A stretch of DNA of 64,000 nt, from assembly GCF_030272615.1 (NCBI RefSeq), contig NC_081411.1:827190897-827254896 (forward strand). Direction: 5' to 3'. Source of the stretch: Cryptomeria japonica. Lineage: Eukaryota; Streptophyta; Pinopsida; Cupressales; Cupressaceae. The notes below the pieces were generated by a model. The model searched no databases. It was not told the DNA's origin and was given only the letters and a program-made list of their open reading frames with translations. Shown here in pieces: positions 47,106-58,677 of the stretch. How positions within the stretch are numbered: the first letter of the stretch is position 1; the number at the start of each line of letters is the position of its first letter. The position numbers and the translations under genes were made by a program.

Positions 47106-47154
47106 GTGTCCACTTATACCCCCCTTTTTGACCACCATCTTTGTGCACTTAACC
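47106..47154 (-). repeat. Right terminal inverted repeat of element F
   Basis: Reverse complement reads GGTTAAGTGCACAAAGATGG and on to GTGGACAC, pairing with 18691-18729. TAAA follows at 47155. Confidence 0.85.
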
Positions 47155-48460
47155 TAAAATCTTTCAAAGATTGGAGCAATTCCAAGTCAGGGTAAACCCT
47201 AAGAAGTGTATCTTCGGGGTGACATTAGGTAAACTATTAGGCTACATTGTGTCTGCAAAAGGCATTGAAGTAGATCCAACAAAGGTACAGGCCATCATGG
47301 AGATGCCATCTCCCATAAACATTAGTCAACTCGGATCTCTACAAGGATGACTATAGTCTATCAGTCAGTTCATATCCCAGTTAGTAGATAAAATTCTACC
47401 CTTCAATCATCTGCTACATAAGAACATACCATTCTAATGGGAAGCCAAGTGTATGGAATCATTCTATCAACTCAAGCAATATCTAATGAATCCACCAGTT
47501 CTGATACCACCCATAGTAGGGAGGCCTCTCATTCTCTACATATCAACAATGGAAGTATCTTTTGGGGCACTATTAGCACAAGAAGATCAAAAAGGCAAGG
47601 AACAAGCTATATATTACATCAGCAAAATATTAAATGGATATGAGCTAAATTATACATTCATTGAGAAGGCTTGTTTAGCTATGGTATTTGCCTCTCAAAA
47701 GTTTTACCATTACATGCCAACTCACACAATCAAGCTAGTAGCAAAAATTGATCCTCTCAAGTATTTACTCAGCAAAGAAGCTTTTATAGGTCGACTAGTT
47801 AAATGGGTCATGATTCTCAGTGAGTTTGATATCCAATACACAGAGCATTGGGCTATCAAGGGACAAGTAATTGTAGATCAATTAGCTAAAGCACAACTAC
47901 CAGATACACAACCAATGCAGGAAGAATTTCCAAACAAGGATTTCCTTATTGTTACACTCGAGCAATGGACCTTGTACTTTGATGGTTCCTATACCCAACA
48001 TGGATCAAGTGTTGGCATCTTGTTTGTCACTCCTTAGGGACACACTATTCCAAGATCGTATAGGCTCATGTTTCCATGCACCAATAACATCGTTGAGTAT
48101 GAATCCCTGGTCACAAGAATCAAAATGGTCATGGAATGGAGAATCATAGAATTGAAAGTCTATGGAGATTATCAACTAGTTATAAATCAAATCAACAATG
48201 AATATCAAACAAAGCATGACAAGCTACTGCCATACAAAAGAATGGTGGATGACTTCAAATGGTACTTTGTGCATATCACCTTTGAGAAAATACTAAGGTT
48301 GGACAATAGAGAGACCAATGAAATGGCCACTATCTCTTCACTACTACAAATTCCAGAGCAACAGAGTTGTTATGAGTTCCTAGTAGAGCAACTGTTTTTC
48401 CTAGCCTATGCGAATTCCACTTCCCACATCATCTATGCATTAACTAGTTTAGAATCCCCT
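47155..48460 (+). pseudogene. Element C RT end, RNase H and second RNase H
   Basis: RT homology resumes with QVRVNPKKCIFGVT and LLGYIVSAKGIEVDP. Stops follow near 47348 and 47434. The frame 47453-48037 contains the first RNase H (LILYISTMEVSFGALLAQED, EKACLAMVFASQKFYHYM) and the start of the second (WTLYFDGSYTQHGSS). A TAG at 48035 interrupts it; 48068-48350 continues with NNIVEYESLVT and ELKVYGDYQLVINQIN. GDYQL replaces the usual GDSQL and the final Asp is not evident. Confidence 0.85.
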
Positions 48461-49716
48461 CTATATGGGACAATCTATGAATATCTTAAAACCAATACCC
48501 TACCACTCGACCTATCTCATAACCAAAAATGCAACTTTATCTGGCAAGCTGCTCCTTATACCTTAACCACTGACACTTTACCATCAAGGTCTAGATGGTA
48601 CTCTTCTTTGTTACCTTGACCATAATGAATCTGGCTCTTCTTTACATGAGATTCATGAAGCTAGCTATGGCATGCATTCAAGTGGTCCTACTCTCACTAA
48701 AAAACTTTTGAGAATGGGATTATTACTGGCCGACAATGGAGAAAGACTCTTATCAATTTGCAAAGAAATTTCCTAAGTGCCAAATTCATGGCAATCTTAT
48801 CCATGCACCAACACAGGAGTTGCAGCCATTTACAACATCTTGGCCTTTATGTCAGTGGGGACTTGATTTAGTAGGGAAAATCCATCTTTCCTCTTCAAAT
48901 GGACACAAGTTCATTATCACTGCAACAGAGTATTTCACCAAATGGATTGAAGTAGTCCCACTGACCACAGTAACAGGAAAACAAATTGCCTCATTTATTC
49001 TCAATTATCTAAATCCTAGATATGGCATTCCAAGTTCCATCATCACAGACAACGGGTGTCCCTTCAAAACTCAAGATGTACAAGAACTATGTGAGTGATT
49101 CAAAATCTATCATCGTTTCTCTACACCTTACTACCCACAGGATAATGGTCAAGCAGAAGCATCAAATAAAATAATCTTGAAAATCCTAAAGAAAATAGCA
49201 AATGGTACGAGTAAGGATTGGCATGTAAAACTCAATCCGGCACTTTGGGCATACAAGACTAGCATTCAGACACCTATAGGGACTATGCCATATTCACTGG
49301 TGTACGGATTAGAGGCAATTCTACCTCTTGAGGTGGAAATTCCATCACTCAGAGTATCTTTGAAGGGCCTCATACCAGACGAGGAGTATCGGGTAAACAA
49401 ATTTTATGAACTAGAGCTTCTGGATGAAAAAGGAGAACATGCCTATGATCATCTTAAAGCATACCAGCAGTGCATGTGCAGAAGCCACAACCACAAAGGC
49501 ATTCCTAGGCTTTTTAAAGTCGGTGATCTTGTACTCAAAGAAAATCCCAGAAATCAATATGATCGCGAAAAGAAGGGGAAGTTTGAACCTAATTGGTTAG
49601 GTCCCTATGTCATCATATCAGCCTATGGATCAGGTGCCTATTAGCTAACATCTTCAGAAGGAGATATGCTCAAAGAACCAACCAACAACATCCATTTGAA
49701 TAAATTCTATAGTTGA
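48461..49716 (+). pseudogene. Element C integrase
   Basis: The zinc-binding part is partly preserved (KFPKCQIHG, first Cys lost). The core has WGLDLVGKI (Asp), SSIITDNGCPF (Asp) and YYPQDNGQAEASNK (Glu), so the DDE triad is present. A TGA at 49099-49101 lies between the second Asp and the Glu. The C-terminal part runs through FKVGDLVLKENPRNQYDREK and LGPYVIISAYGSGAY, with a TAG at 49642, to a final stop at 49714-49716. Confidence 0.88.
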
Positions 49717-51075
49717 GTGGTCTAAATGTACAGAAAAAGTGAAAAATACAAAAATAAAATAAAGAAAATTAGAAAAACAATTAAAAAGTGCAATAAAAAC
49801 AAGTGGTGAAAACCTGGCAACAAGTGCTATTTGTGAGAGAACATCTCCTCTGTCTATCACTACTCATATCTTTTACATCCATCTAAAGTCAAAACTAATT
49901 TGTCCATTGCCCAACACTTTTCAAGCAACATTATCCCGAACATACTTAGCATAGTCACTCTCCTTGATTATCTAAAGATTAGTTCATCATATCCCACCAT
50001 GGCTTGGTGATCACTATGTATATCCACATTGATAAATATCTATAGCTAGGGGTAGAAATCCTCTTAAAGTTAACCATTCCAAACAATGAACAAACACTAA
50101 TTAGAACATGCCAAGGAAATCCTGTCAACAACAGCTCATCAGGCAAGAAAACAAGACAATTATCCAAATACAACTTTAACATACACATGATGGATGGATT
50201 TCTAAATTATATTTTTTTACATCTAACATAAGGATTTTACTATTTTGTATCTTAAAATTTTTGAATCATTAGATCTAGTGAATTTCTTAACGATGCATCG
50301 AGCTAGAGGAGGCAACAGGGGAATTTGATATTCTTTTGGTTTTCTGTTTGTGAGGCGATCACTTTTACGGTGCAAATTTGTCTTGCGATGTGATTGAAAA
50401 CATATCATTGAAGACATTGTTCCACTTTGTGCATACAAATAGTTAACTCTTGTCTATTGTATGCAAGCAACACTCGGGTTGTCTTGGTTTATTTATACAT
50501 CAAAGCTTGTGTTGTGTTGCCATATCAAAATCCATGTAAGCGTTACTTAGGTCATTATGGCTCAATTATACCATTATGCTTGTATAAACTTCCAACATAT
50601 CAAAAGCTCAATGATGACAAACCAAAATAGAGAAAAAAACATGTGACTAAATAGGAATGACAATGAGAGAATGAGGGTGATCATTTAGTTACATATCATT
50701 TTAAACTTGGATTTAGTTGCATATCATTTGTATCTTGCATTTAGTTGCATATCATTTTAAACTTGCATTTAATTGCATATCATCTTAAACTTGCATTTAA
50801 TTGCATATCATCTTAATCATGCATTAGGTTGCATATCATTTTAATCTTGCATTAGTATCATTTCATTATCATTATCATCATCAGGTCATTCTTACATCTC
50901 ATATCATTATCATTATCGTTATCATGAACATCTCACACCATCTTCTCATTTCCAAGATACATCTCGTCATCATCATCTAGTCACATTCATCATTGCATCC
51001 ATCACATGCATATCTATTGCATCATCATGGAATCTTTCTTCACTTTCATATCTTCATCATTCATCAAACTATCAT
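49717..51075 (+). other. Element C post-pol region
   Basis: No gene. An A-rich spacer is followed by GTGGTGAAAACCTGGCAA (49801-49819), the motif shared with A and B. At 50684-50851 six tandem copies of a 28-bp unit TTTAGTTGCATATCATTTTA are followed by ATCATTATCATC-type low complexity. Confidence 0.65.
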
Positions 51076-51400
51076 CTATCATGTCTTATACAGGATGTAT
51101 CTTTCCTGAAACTAGACGTTTTGATCAGCTCTTCTACAAGTTATATTGTTCCTCAAACCAGACATTTTGGTCAGCTCTTATACAGGACACATTGTTCCTG
51201 AAACTAGGCATTTTGATCAGCTCTTATACAAGATATATCATTCCTAAAAATAGATGCTTCGATAATCCATGTCTTATATAGACGGTATCCTTCTTGAAAC
51301 CAGACGCTTCAATCATCTTTGTCTTATACAGGCGGTATCATTCCCGAAACCAGTTGTTTCAATCATCTTTGTCTTATATAGGAGGTGTCATACCTAAAAC
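51076..51400 (+). repeat. Degraded TCTTATACAGG minisatellite, element C
   Basis: Seven diverged units of 45-55 bp with TCTTATACAGG...TTCCTGAAACCAGA...TTTTGATCA, the same repeat as in element B (14776-15504). Confidence 0.85.
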
Positions 51401-51654
51401 CGGACTCAATCTTAATTTAATCAATCTTAATCTTAATCCAATCAATCTAATCAATCTTATCAAACCCATGCATGTTGTCACTATCCACTCTTCTATCTTT
51501 CAAATAGAATTCTTCTTCTTTTGAGAGATCATTCATGCCTTTTGTACGCGAACGATCTCCTAAGGGAGCATTATCATATCAAATCTTGACATCAATTTCA
51601 TATCGACATCAGTCTCATATCAAATTTTATTTTGATAGCATATCCGACATTTTT
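51401..51654. other. Element C sequence before the polypurine tract
   Basis: Short AATCTTAATC and TCATATCGACATC repeats; no gene. Confidence 0.5.
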
Positions 51655-51701
51655 TCTTTGAACCAACATGTGCACACACGTCACTTCAAAGACGGGCAAA
51701 A
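51655..51701 (+). promoter_or_regulatory. Stem-loop plus polypurine tract, element C
   Basis: TCTTTGAACCAACATG pairs at its outer bases with CTTCAAAGA, which leads into AAAGACGGGCAAA before the LTR. The first arm is nearly identical to that of element A. Confidence 0.75.
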
Positions 51702-53117
51702 TGTAGACGTATAAAAATGACCACTTTCCTAAGTGAATATTTAATATTCAATTTAACCTCATTCCTCTATTTAATTAAATGAATTACTTAATGTATTTAA
51801 TCAAGTTCACATAAGCCTTTCATAACCTTTAATTAAATAAATCATTTTATTTAACTAATTTCCCTTTCTCCCCTTTTAATTAAATCTACATTTAATTAAA
51901 TTGATCCTTGCAAGTAAATAAATATAATTTATTTATTTGAATCCCCCACTTGTATTTATGCAAGTTGCATCTATTTTTGTTGAAATAAATTAATTTATTT
52001 TAATTAAAATTCCCTCCATCCACTTGCAAAATCCTACATCTCCCACTTGCCTCTCTAAACCCCCTTCTAGATTCTTCTAATCACTTCTAATTTAGCCTAA
52101 TCCATCTCCTAAATATTGTCACATCCCTAAACAAATGGAAGTCACTTCTCAAACCCTCAAAGTCTTCAATAACCATTTAAGTCTTTATCCATTCAACAAG
52201 CTAACTTGTTGAGTTCCCCCAAATTTGGAAGGACTCTTACAAATTTGTCCCCAAAGTCTTCCTAACCATTAATGGTTAACTCAACCTTTCTTGCATGGTT
52301 AGAGACTTTCTCTCTAACTTAACCCTCATCTAACCCAAGTTTCTCATCAAGCATTAATGGTTTTAACCTTGGTTATCCCTTGGGTAAAAGCTTTATCCAA
52401 TGGATGACCTTAACCTAACCTTAACCCTTACCTCCTAAGGTAACCATCATGTCTTCTCAAGAATTTAATGCTTCTCTCATCTCCTCTCAAGCAACCTCTT
52501 GTTGACAATTGTCACCATTTCATTGGTGAGAATTGTAAATATGGATTGATAACTTTCAATCCCGACCCTTGTTAAGATTATACAATCTTGACCATCCATT
52601 GCCCTATTTTTCCTGTAAATAGAGCTCTCATTCTCTCATTTTATGATCCATCCAAATTTCATGCATCTAATATATAGTCATTTTATTAAGCATTTGGCCT
52701 CTCTTTGATAAAAATCGTCTTAATAGCATTTTAGAAGTAATTTTAGATATCATAGCATATCCATGTTAGACTAGTATATGCTGTTAGGATAGGATTACTA
52801 ATCTTCATCATAACATCATATTCATTCTAAATTAAATCATCATAGATTCAATATCATACATATTTAGGAACGCATTCATGTTGAATTAATCAAATATCAC
52901 TCATTCTTGGAGTTCTCATTCCTAAGTCACTTTTCTCAATGATCTGAGAGTAAAGGAATTGACTTGAGGGATCCTATGAGATCGAGAGCAATGGAACACC
53001 CCTTGGGAAGTTGAGCTATTTAATATAACTTGATAACTTGCACCAAGAGTCCCATTCATGTCTGGATCTTTTTAAAACTAAATTTTACGTTTCTTTACCC
53101 CACATTTCCCGCACACA
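51702..53117 (+). repeat. 3' LTR of element C (right end tentative)
   Basis: Starts TGTAGACGTATAAAAATG after the polypurine tract. The end at GCACACA (53117) is chosen because the element A LTR ends alike and because unrelated G-rich sequence follows; without the 5' LTR it is not proven. TGTAAATAGAGCTCTC near 52615 may hold the TATA box. Confidence 0.6.
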
Positions 53118-53186
53118 ATTATAATGCATAACCATCAGTCTAACCATTTGTGGGCAAGGGGGGGGGTTGGTGGTGGGGGTCTTTTC
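53118..53186. other. Short G-rich spacer between elements C and G
   Basis: Contains runs of nine G and GGTTGGTGGTGGGGG; no gene. Possibly the only non-element DNA between C and G. Confidence 0.5.
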
Positions 53187-54337
53187 TGATGAATACTAAA
53201 AGGGGGGGGGTGAATTAGTATGCCAAAAAACAATGTACTTAAACACTTTACTAGACTACAAGTAAACCCGTAAAACAGTTTAGCAGACAAACCTCTTAGC
53301 ACACATGTAAACCAAATAGAAAATAATTCATTCACCCACAGAAGTACAAACACCATAACACAAGAGATTTTGATGTAGAAACCCAAATGGGAAAAACCAC
53401 GGTGAGATGGAGCTCACAAGTAACTATCTGCAGAATAGGAACCAGACCGGTTAAGGTCATACAATGTTCTTTACCAGAACAGATCCTGTTAGGAATCTCA
53501 ATCTTTCTTAGGAGACAAGTCCAATCAGAGACTACTTTGCTAGAGGATTTTAGATCCACAGATGTGAACCACCTTGTTAGAGGATTTTACAAAGGCTACT
53601 CTGAGCCTACCCAATTAAGGGCTTCAGACTTGTCGAAGATGTGAGTAATCAATAAGAGATTGATCTAGCAAATAACACAGATTGCTTGGTTAGATTAACT
53701 ATGGCTCATACCTAATGCATTCCAGCATTACTTCACTCTTTAACACATTCACTCTTTGTCTCTCTTTTCAGACACAAAACTTCTCTTCTGTATTTTTTCT
53801 TACAAAAACTCATCAACCACCTTAAACCATCGTAACTTCTAAAACCCTAGACATGATGTCCTAATAAAGGAATTTGATTTCATGTCGGTCCAACAGGTCT
53901 ACAATCCAATTTCCTAGGTTTAATGAATCTAGACATACTTGGTAACACGACACAAAATGTACTGCCAAAGTGTCGGCAACGTTAAACAATCAATGGATGG
54001 TAACTCATCACAAAATACTGGTTGGTAACTCATCACAGCGTATTACTGGTTCATACAAAATATCGGTTTAAGCAAAGTACTGGTTGTCATTTTGACAAAG
54101 ATGAAGACTTGGAAGATGAGTGCTCTACCGCTTGATCCTTTGTACCACTTGAGATCCACGAACTGCTTCGGACCAGTAAACACATTCTGCAAAACATCAA
54201 TAGTCTAAATACTATAATACAACATACCGGTTGCAACAAATTCTGGTTGAGCTTTAACTCATTTATGTAAAAGTGATCTCAATGCAAGTGTGTGTCCATC
54301 AATGACAATCACAGCATAATCATCAAAAATGCCAACA
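53187..54337 (-). repeat. 3' LTR of element G
   Basis: On the - strand it starts TGTTGGCATTTTTGATGATT and ends near TTCATCA. Colinear with 59583-60731 with moderate substitution. Repeated CCGGTT / ACCGGT-type motifs mark both copies. Confidence 0.92.
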
Positions 54338-54352
54338 ATCTCCCCCTTTGGC
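54338..54352 (-). promoter_or_regulatory. Polypurine tract of element G
   Basis: Reverse complement CCAAAGGGGGAGATT directly precedes the TGTTGG start of the LTR. Confidence 0.85.
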
Positions 54353-54867
54353 ATTGATAGCAACACTTAGGAAAATTTTGACATCTAAGTGTTTTACAAC
54401 AAAATCATGCCATAAGCAAAATTGCTCCCCCTAAGCATATACACTACCCCTTTAGCTAATGTATGACTATTTGACTATTTGCACATAGAGATACACATTA
54501 AGATATTCAGAGCATATATCAAAATTTTAAATACCAGAATACTTCTCCCCCTTTGCCAACAATGACAAAGTACAGTTGAACAACCCCTGTTTTCATTTGG
54601 TATTAAAAGAATAAGAGTTTATGACAGTAAGGAATAAAACTTGTCAAAAACAGATTTAAAGTCCTGCAAAAATTATTTCATAGATAAAGACCAGGACTCA
54701 AGTAGGGAGGTGGCTACTTCTTTCTCTATCTACATTTGGGAGACCTACTCTTCCATGGCGTCTATTGTGCTCATCTCTTGAGTCACCGTTAAGGAATCTA
54801 GATTTAGATAGCACTTTTGAAGTATTTGTAGGTGTGGAAGGAGAATTAGTTGAAGCTCCTACAAATC
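54353..54867. other. Element G 3' untranslated stretch
   Basis: AT-rich, no supported gene between the long frame and the polypurine tract. Confidence 0.5.
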
Positions 54868-57826
54868 TCATGACCGGTTACTAATCTCAAGCTCTATTCT
54901 CACAAACTGGATATGAAACCATTGAATGGTTTTGCCATAAGCTGTGAAAGAGTCATATGGTAGCTTGAAGGTGCTCAAGTATGACTGCAAGTCTAATTGT
55001 AGCTTTGGCTTCTGTACAAGCACATCATCATAGAAGAGATGGGGTTGGCAAATCTTACTGAGTAGTAGATTCCCCTCATCCAAAGCATCCCTTATATCTT
55101 TTTGAGCTTTTTGAAGATTAGACTAGAGCTCATTTAGCTTCTTCACCAGAGCAATATTCAGAGCTTTGTGATGCTCTTTCTTAGCACTTGCCTCCGCTAC
55201 CTCTTCTAAACTCTGAACCTGATCATCCACTACTGTGCATAGGAGCTTTAATTGAGCTAGTGATGAATCATTGGTTGGGAGGTTTGTACCAAGTATCAAA
55301 CCAGTAAGAGTGTCCACCACAGCTTGGATCACATCTTGCTCCTTTTTCCTCCTTATCATTTCAAGGCGTTCTTGAGAAACTTTGATGCTTTGTAGCAGCT
55401 CCATTTCATTTGCAGACTAGAGGTCAATAGGACTGGTGAGGTCAGTCGGTTTGGCTTGACTACCAGTTTCCTTTGCCACCTCTGCTTCCTTGTCCTCCTC
55501 TGCCTTCTTCTTCTCCACTTCTTTTCTCTTTTCCTCTTCCTTTTCTTCCTCTTCCTTCTTCTTCATTGCTTCCTTTCTCTTCTCCTCTTCCTTATCCTCT
55601 TCTTCTTTCTTCTTCTTCGCGTCTTCTTTTTTCTTTTTCTCTTCTTCCTCTTTTCTCTTGTCCTCATCATCTTTTTCTTTCTTTTTCTTTTCTTCATCTT
55701 TCCTTTCCACTTCCTTCTTATCTTCCTCTCCTCTTCTGCTCTCTTCTCTTCCTCTTTTCTTTTCTCTTCTTTATCTGCCTTTTTCTTCTTTTCTGCTTCC
55801 TGTTGCTTCTTTTCTTATTCTACCTTATTTTCCTATCCTGTTCCTTCAGATGGTGTACCCGGAGTAACATTTTCACCATCTAAGGTGTCAACATCAATGG
55901 GGTCTATTTGTCCTATGACCGGTTCTCCTTCACTGTTATACAACTCATCCAGTTTGCCAATTTCTAGTTCCTTTTCAGTTTCCCAGTTTGCCTCAGATAC
56001 TTGATGCAATCTCAAAGCAGCTTTGGTATGAGAGTGAGTATCTTTTATTACTTCAGAGGCTTTTCCTTCAAGCAACATGAGTCTTCTTCTTCTCATGAAG
56101 AAGAGGCCTTTAAAGTTTTCCATAATTTCATAGAGTTCTGAGTTGGATACATCAGGAAAATATTGTGCAAATATTTCCTCCCTTATTTCCTATTCTTTTT
56201 CAATGGCAATGCACCATTTGGTGTCTAAAGAATTATAAAAAGAATCTGGTATCACAGATTTGATATCTGATGGCAACCGGTCATTAACACATAAATACTT
56301 AATGATTTCCTGTTCAACTTCTTCCTTTTCTTCATTATTGAAATCATCAAAATGATATACTAAATCATTCAATAACTTTCTCCTAATATTTTTAACAGTT
56401 CTTTGACAATGTGTCAAAGGTTTGTAGGAAGAAATGTCTATATTTACTGGTGCCGATGATGTCGGTTCATTCTTTGTCTTTTTCTTTGCTTGCCTAGTCT
56501 TCTTCTTAGGTGGTTCTTCTGACACAGTTTCTTCTAAGTCAGTTGTATTGCTTTTTGTCTTCCACTTCCTCTCAAGGACTTTTGCAGGTGCCACTTTGGG
56601 TTTCTTCTTAACTAGTGACCGCTTGGTTACTTTGGGACTAGCTGCAGTAACCGGTGTTGATGTCGAAGGCACTACCTTTCCTTTCTTTGCTGAGGGTTCT
56701 ATTACCTGTGTCACCCTTTCCAGATAGGTGCCGGTTCTTTTTGCCTTTGGATCAAGAGGCGAGGCGAGGCAAGTAGGGTAGAAGCATACCCGTCCAGCAT
56801 ATCATACATTACCTCATAGCCCATAGGCTCCACTTCCTCTTGTCTTGGCTCGACCGCCTCCATTATGCACACATCAATTTCAATGATGAAGCATATGTCC
56901 TCCTAATACTTCTTGACTATGTCACCGGATATCCTAATCCTTTCGTTCATCTTACCCCTGAACTCGTCAAAGTATTTGTTCAGCACTTCTGGATAGCCAG
57001 TTCCAACCGCTTGTAGGCTCTCCTTTATTTGTTTTGTTATCGGTTGATCGGCAGACCACTGAATGTCACCTACTCCTGGAAAGTATCCTTGAAAATAAAA
57101 GAACGACCCAACCAGTAGTTGTTCGAACTTGAATCTCAGTGCATTGTCCTGTTTGATTGACTTAAGATTCAACATAAGTTGTCTTTGCATGTATTTGCAC
57201 AGATCAAACGATGCATCTTCCTTGATCATCCTGTAAGTGGCATTTACTGCTACAGCAAAGACAGAATTAATTTTGCTAGCTGAGAACATCTGCTAACCTA
57301 TCACCATGCAGGCATACTTGACCAGATCATCCTTGATTGAGTTGACGGTCATGCCCCATGAGTCACTCACTGAACTGGTGAGCTTGGTCATTTCAGTCTT
57401 GCTGACCTTTCTTAGGGATGGCACTTCCCCTGTATTGTAGAAATCAGTGACAGCATGAATTGCTTTCAGTGTGATATCATGCGTCCTCTCAAGGTACATC
57501 TTGTCACCATGTACCCTACTCAGAATAATCCTAATGTGATCATCCGAAAATTCTTCAAGAAAGTAAACTGCATTTTGGAGTTTCTTCTTTTCCAGAATGC
57601 TGAATTCCAGTTTAATTTTCTTGTCCTTTCCACAAAATAAGCTCAGCTGAGAATGGATCACAAGAGACCCTAGGTCTTCGATTTTGTAGTCTATGTAATC
57701 ATAAATCCCTTCTTCTACTATAACACCAACTAGTACTTGAGATAAGGCATTATATTTCGCTTTTCATTGTATGAAGTTCATAGAATCAACCGTTGCACTG
57801 GAACTATCATGAGATGCGGAAGCCAT
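54868..57826 (-). pseudogene. Long unrecognised frame of element G (about 980 codons, broken)
   Basis: ATG at 57826 opens MASASHDSSSATVDSMNF. A globular part (57680-56900) includes RVHGDKMYLERTHDITLKAI, SVSDSWGMTVNSIKDDLVKY and YMQRQLMLNLKSIKQDNALR. A basic Lys/Pro-rich part follows (56714-56500, KKKPKVAPAKVLERKWK, PPKKKTRQAKKKTK), then an acidic segment (56123-55833), a Lys/Glu-rich highly charged helix (55710-55440) and a C-terminal coiled-coil-like domain (55404-54868). Stops lie near 57766, 57293, 56903, 56190, 55833, 55417 and 55123; frameshifts near 56720-56900 and 55710-55830. It occupies the place of pol. I do not recognise the family; a structural or DNA-binding protein is conceivable. 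Confidence 0.6.
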
Positions 57827-58677
57827 GAAAAAAAAAAACCTTCACAAATTGAAAGTTAAGGATTCACACTTTGGACTTTGCTTTACACTCCTTCGGTTAC
57901 TGAAATATTGCTTTACGTTCTTCACTCCTTCAACAGATGACAACTTTAGATTCTTCTCCAGATTTTTTATAAACTCTTTGAATCACAGTGTAAATCACTT
58001 TCCTTCGCTCTACTCTCGATAAACTTCTTCGCTTGAAAAGTGATAAGTGAGAAATGATTTCAAAATTCCTTTTAAACAGGTTACTCACCTACCGCAATTA
58101 ATGCTCCACTATTAGGGCGTAAACCCTAATTTGCCTTTTATCATTTCTGGTCTTCCACCATAAGACAGGTATCACACACCAGTTAAGGTCTTTTACCAGT
58201 GTAAACTGGGGGATTTGAAACATTTTGCCATTTGCTCCCCCAAGATTTTTTGAAGCTTAGTTTGTCAGTTCTGTGATTTCCACACTAGGTGCAGAAACCG
58301 ATTCTTCTTGCAACATTGTTGGTTTCTTCTTCTAGGTTTTGTTCATATCTGCTTGAACAGTTTCAACATCAATCGTTCCTTCCTGAGTGACCGGTATATC
58401 ATCTGATATACTCTCTACTTCTGTAGAATCATGCTGAATGACCCAGTTTGTTGCAATGATAGCAAACCATTCCAAGTGCTCTCCAAGGTCCATTATTCGT
58501 GTTTCCATTCTTCCTTCTACATGTTGCAGCAGTGTGACCATGACCATGACAAATCCAACAGTTTTCTCTCCATCTGGTTGCCTCTTGATAGTCACCGCTT
58601 CTTGACTAATGATTGAAGGCATTAAACCGGTTGGGGTTCCGGTTCACAAAAGATTCCGGACCAACTCCTTGAGCCCT
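57827..58677 (-). other. Element G gap between gag and the long frame
   Basis: A 96-codon frame (58332-58622) follows gag in another frame and may be its continuation; it has no motif I recognise. The remainder down to 57827 has stops in all frames and may include the leader of the long frame. Confidence 0.45.

Larger units (their letters stand above)
18691..47154. mobile_element. Element F: large DNA transposon with two genes, split by element A
   Basis: The ends are inverted repeats sharing the exact core GTGCACAAAGATGGTGGT, followed on both sides by a GTGGACAC segment. The flanking 4-bp TAAA (18687-18690 and 47155-47158) fits a target duplication, and the interrupted RT frame of element C continues in phase across the pair. 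Subtracting element A (17.3 kb) leaves about 11.2 kb. It contains a + strand multi-exon gene, a - strand transposase, subterminal repeats and long purine-rich tracts. Superfamily is uncertain: a 4-bp AT-rich duplication suggests Sola-like or an undescribed group, untested. Confidence 0.8.
4951..53117 (+). mobile_element. Element C: Tat-type Ty3/gypsy retrotransposon, split by nested insertions
   Basis: C is the backbone. Its pieces lie at 4951-5867, 7126-10579, 18296-18690 and 47155-53117; the 5' end is left of the window. Domain order across the pieces is gag, CCHC-like zinc finger, aspartic protease, G-patch, RT, RNase H, second RNase H, integrase, a 2 kb 3' region and the LTR. The extra RNase H and the G-patch point to the Tat/Ogre group of plant gypsy elements. 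Each interruption is bordered by a short duplicated target, and protein homology resumes on the far side. Stops and frameshifts show the copy is dead. Confidence 0.85.

Noticed and set aside
55456-56004. Phe/Ser/Leu-rich + strand frames resembling membrane proteins
   Set aside because: They are the complement of a Lys/Glu-rich region of the element G long frame.
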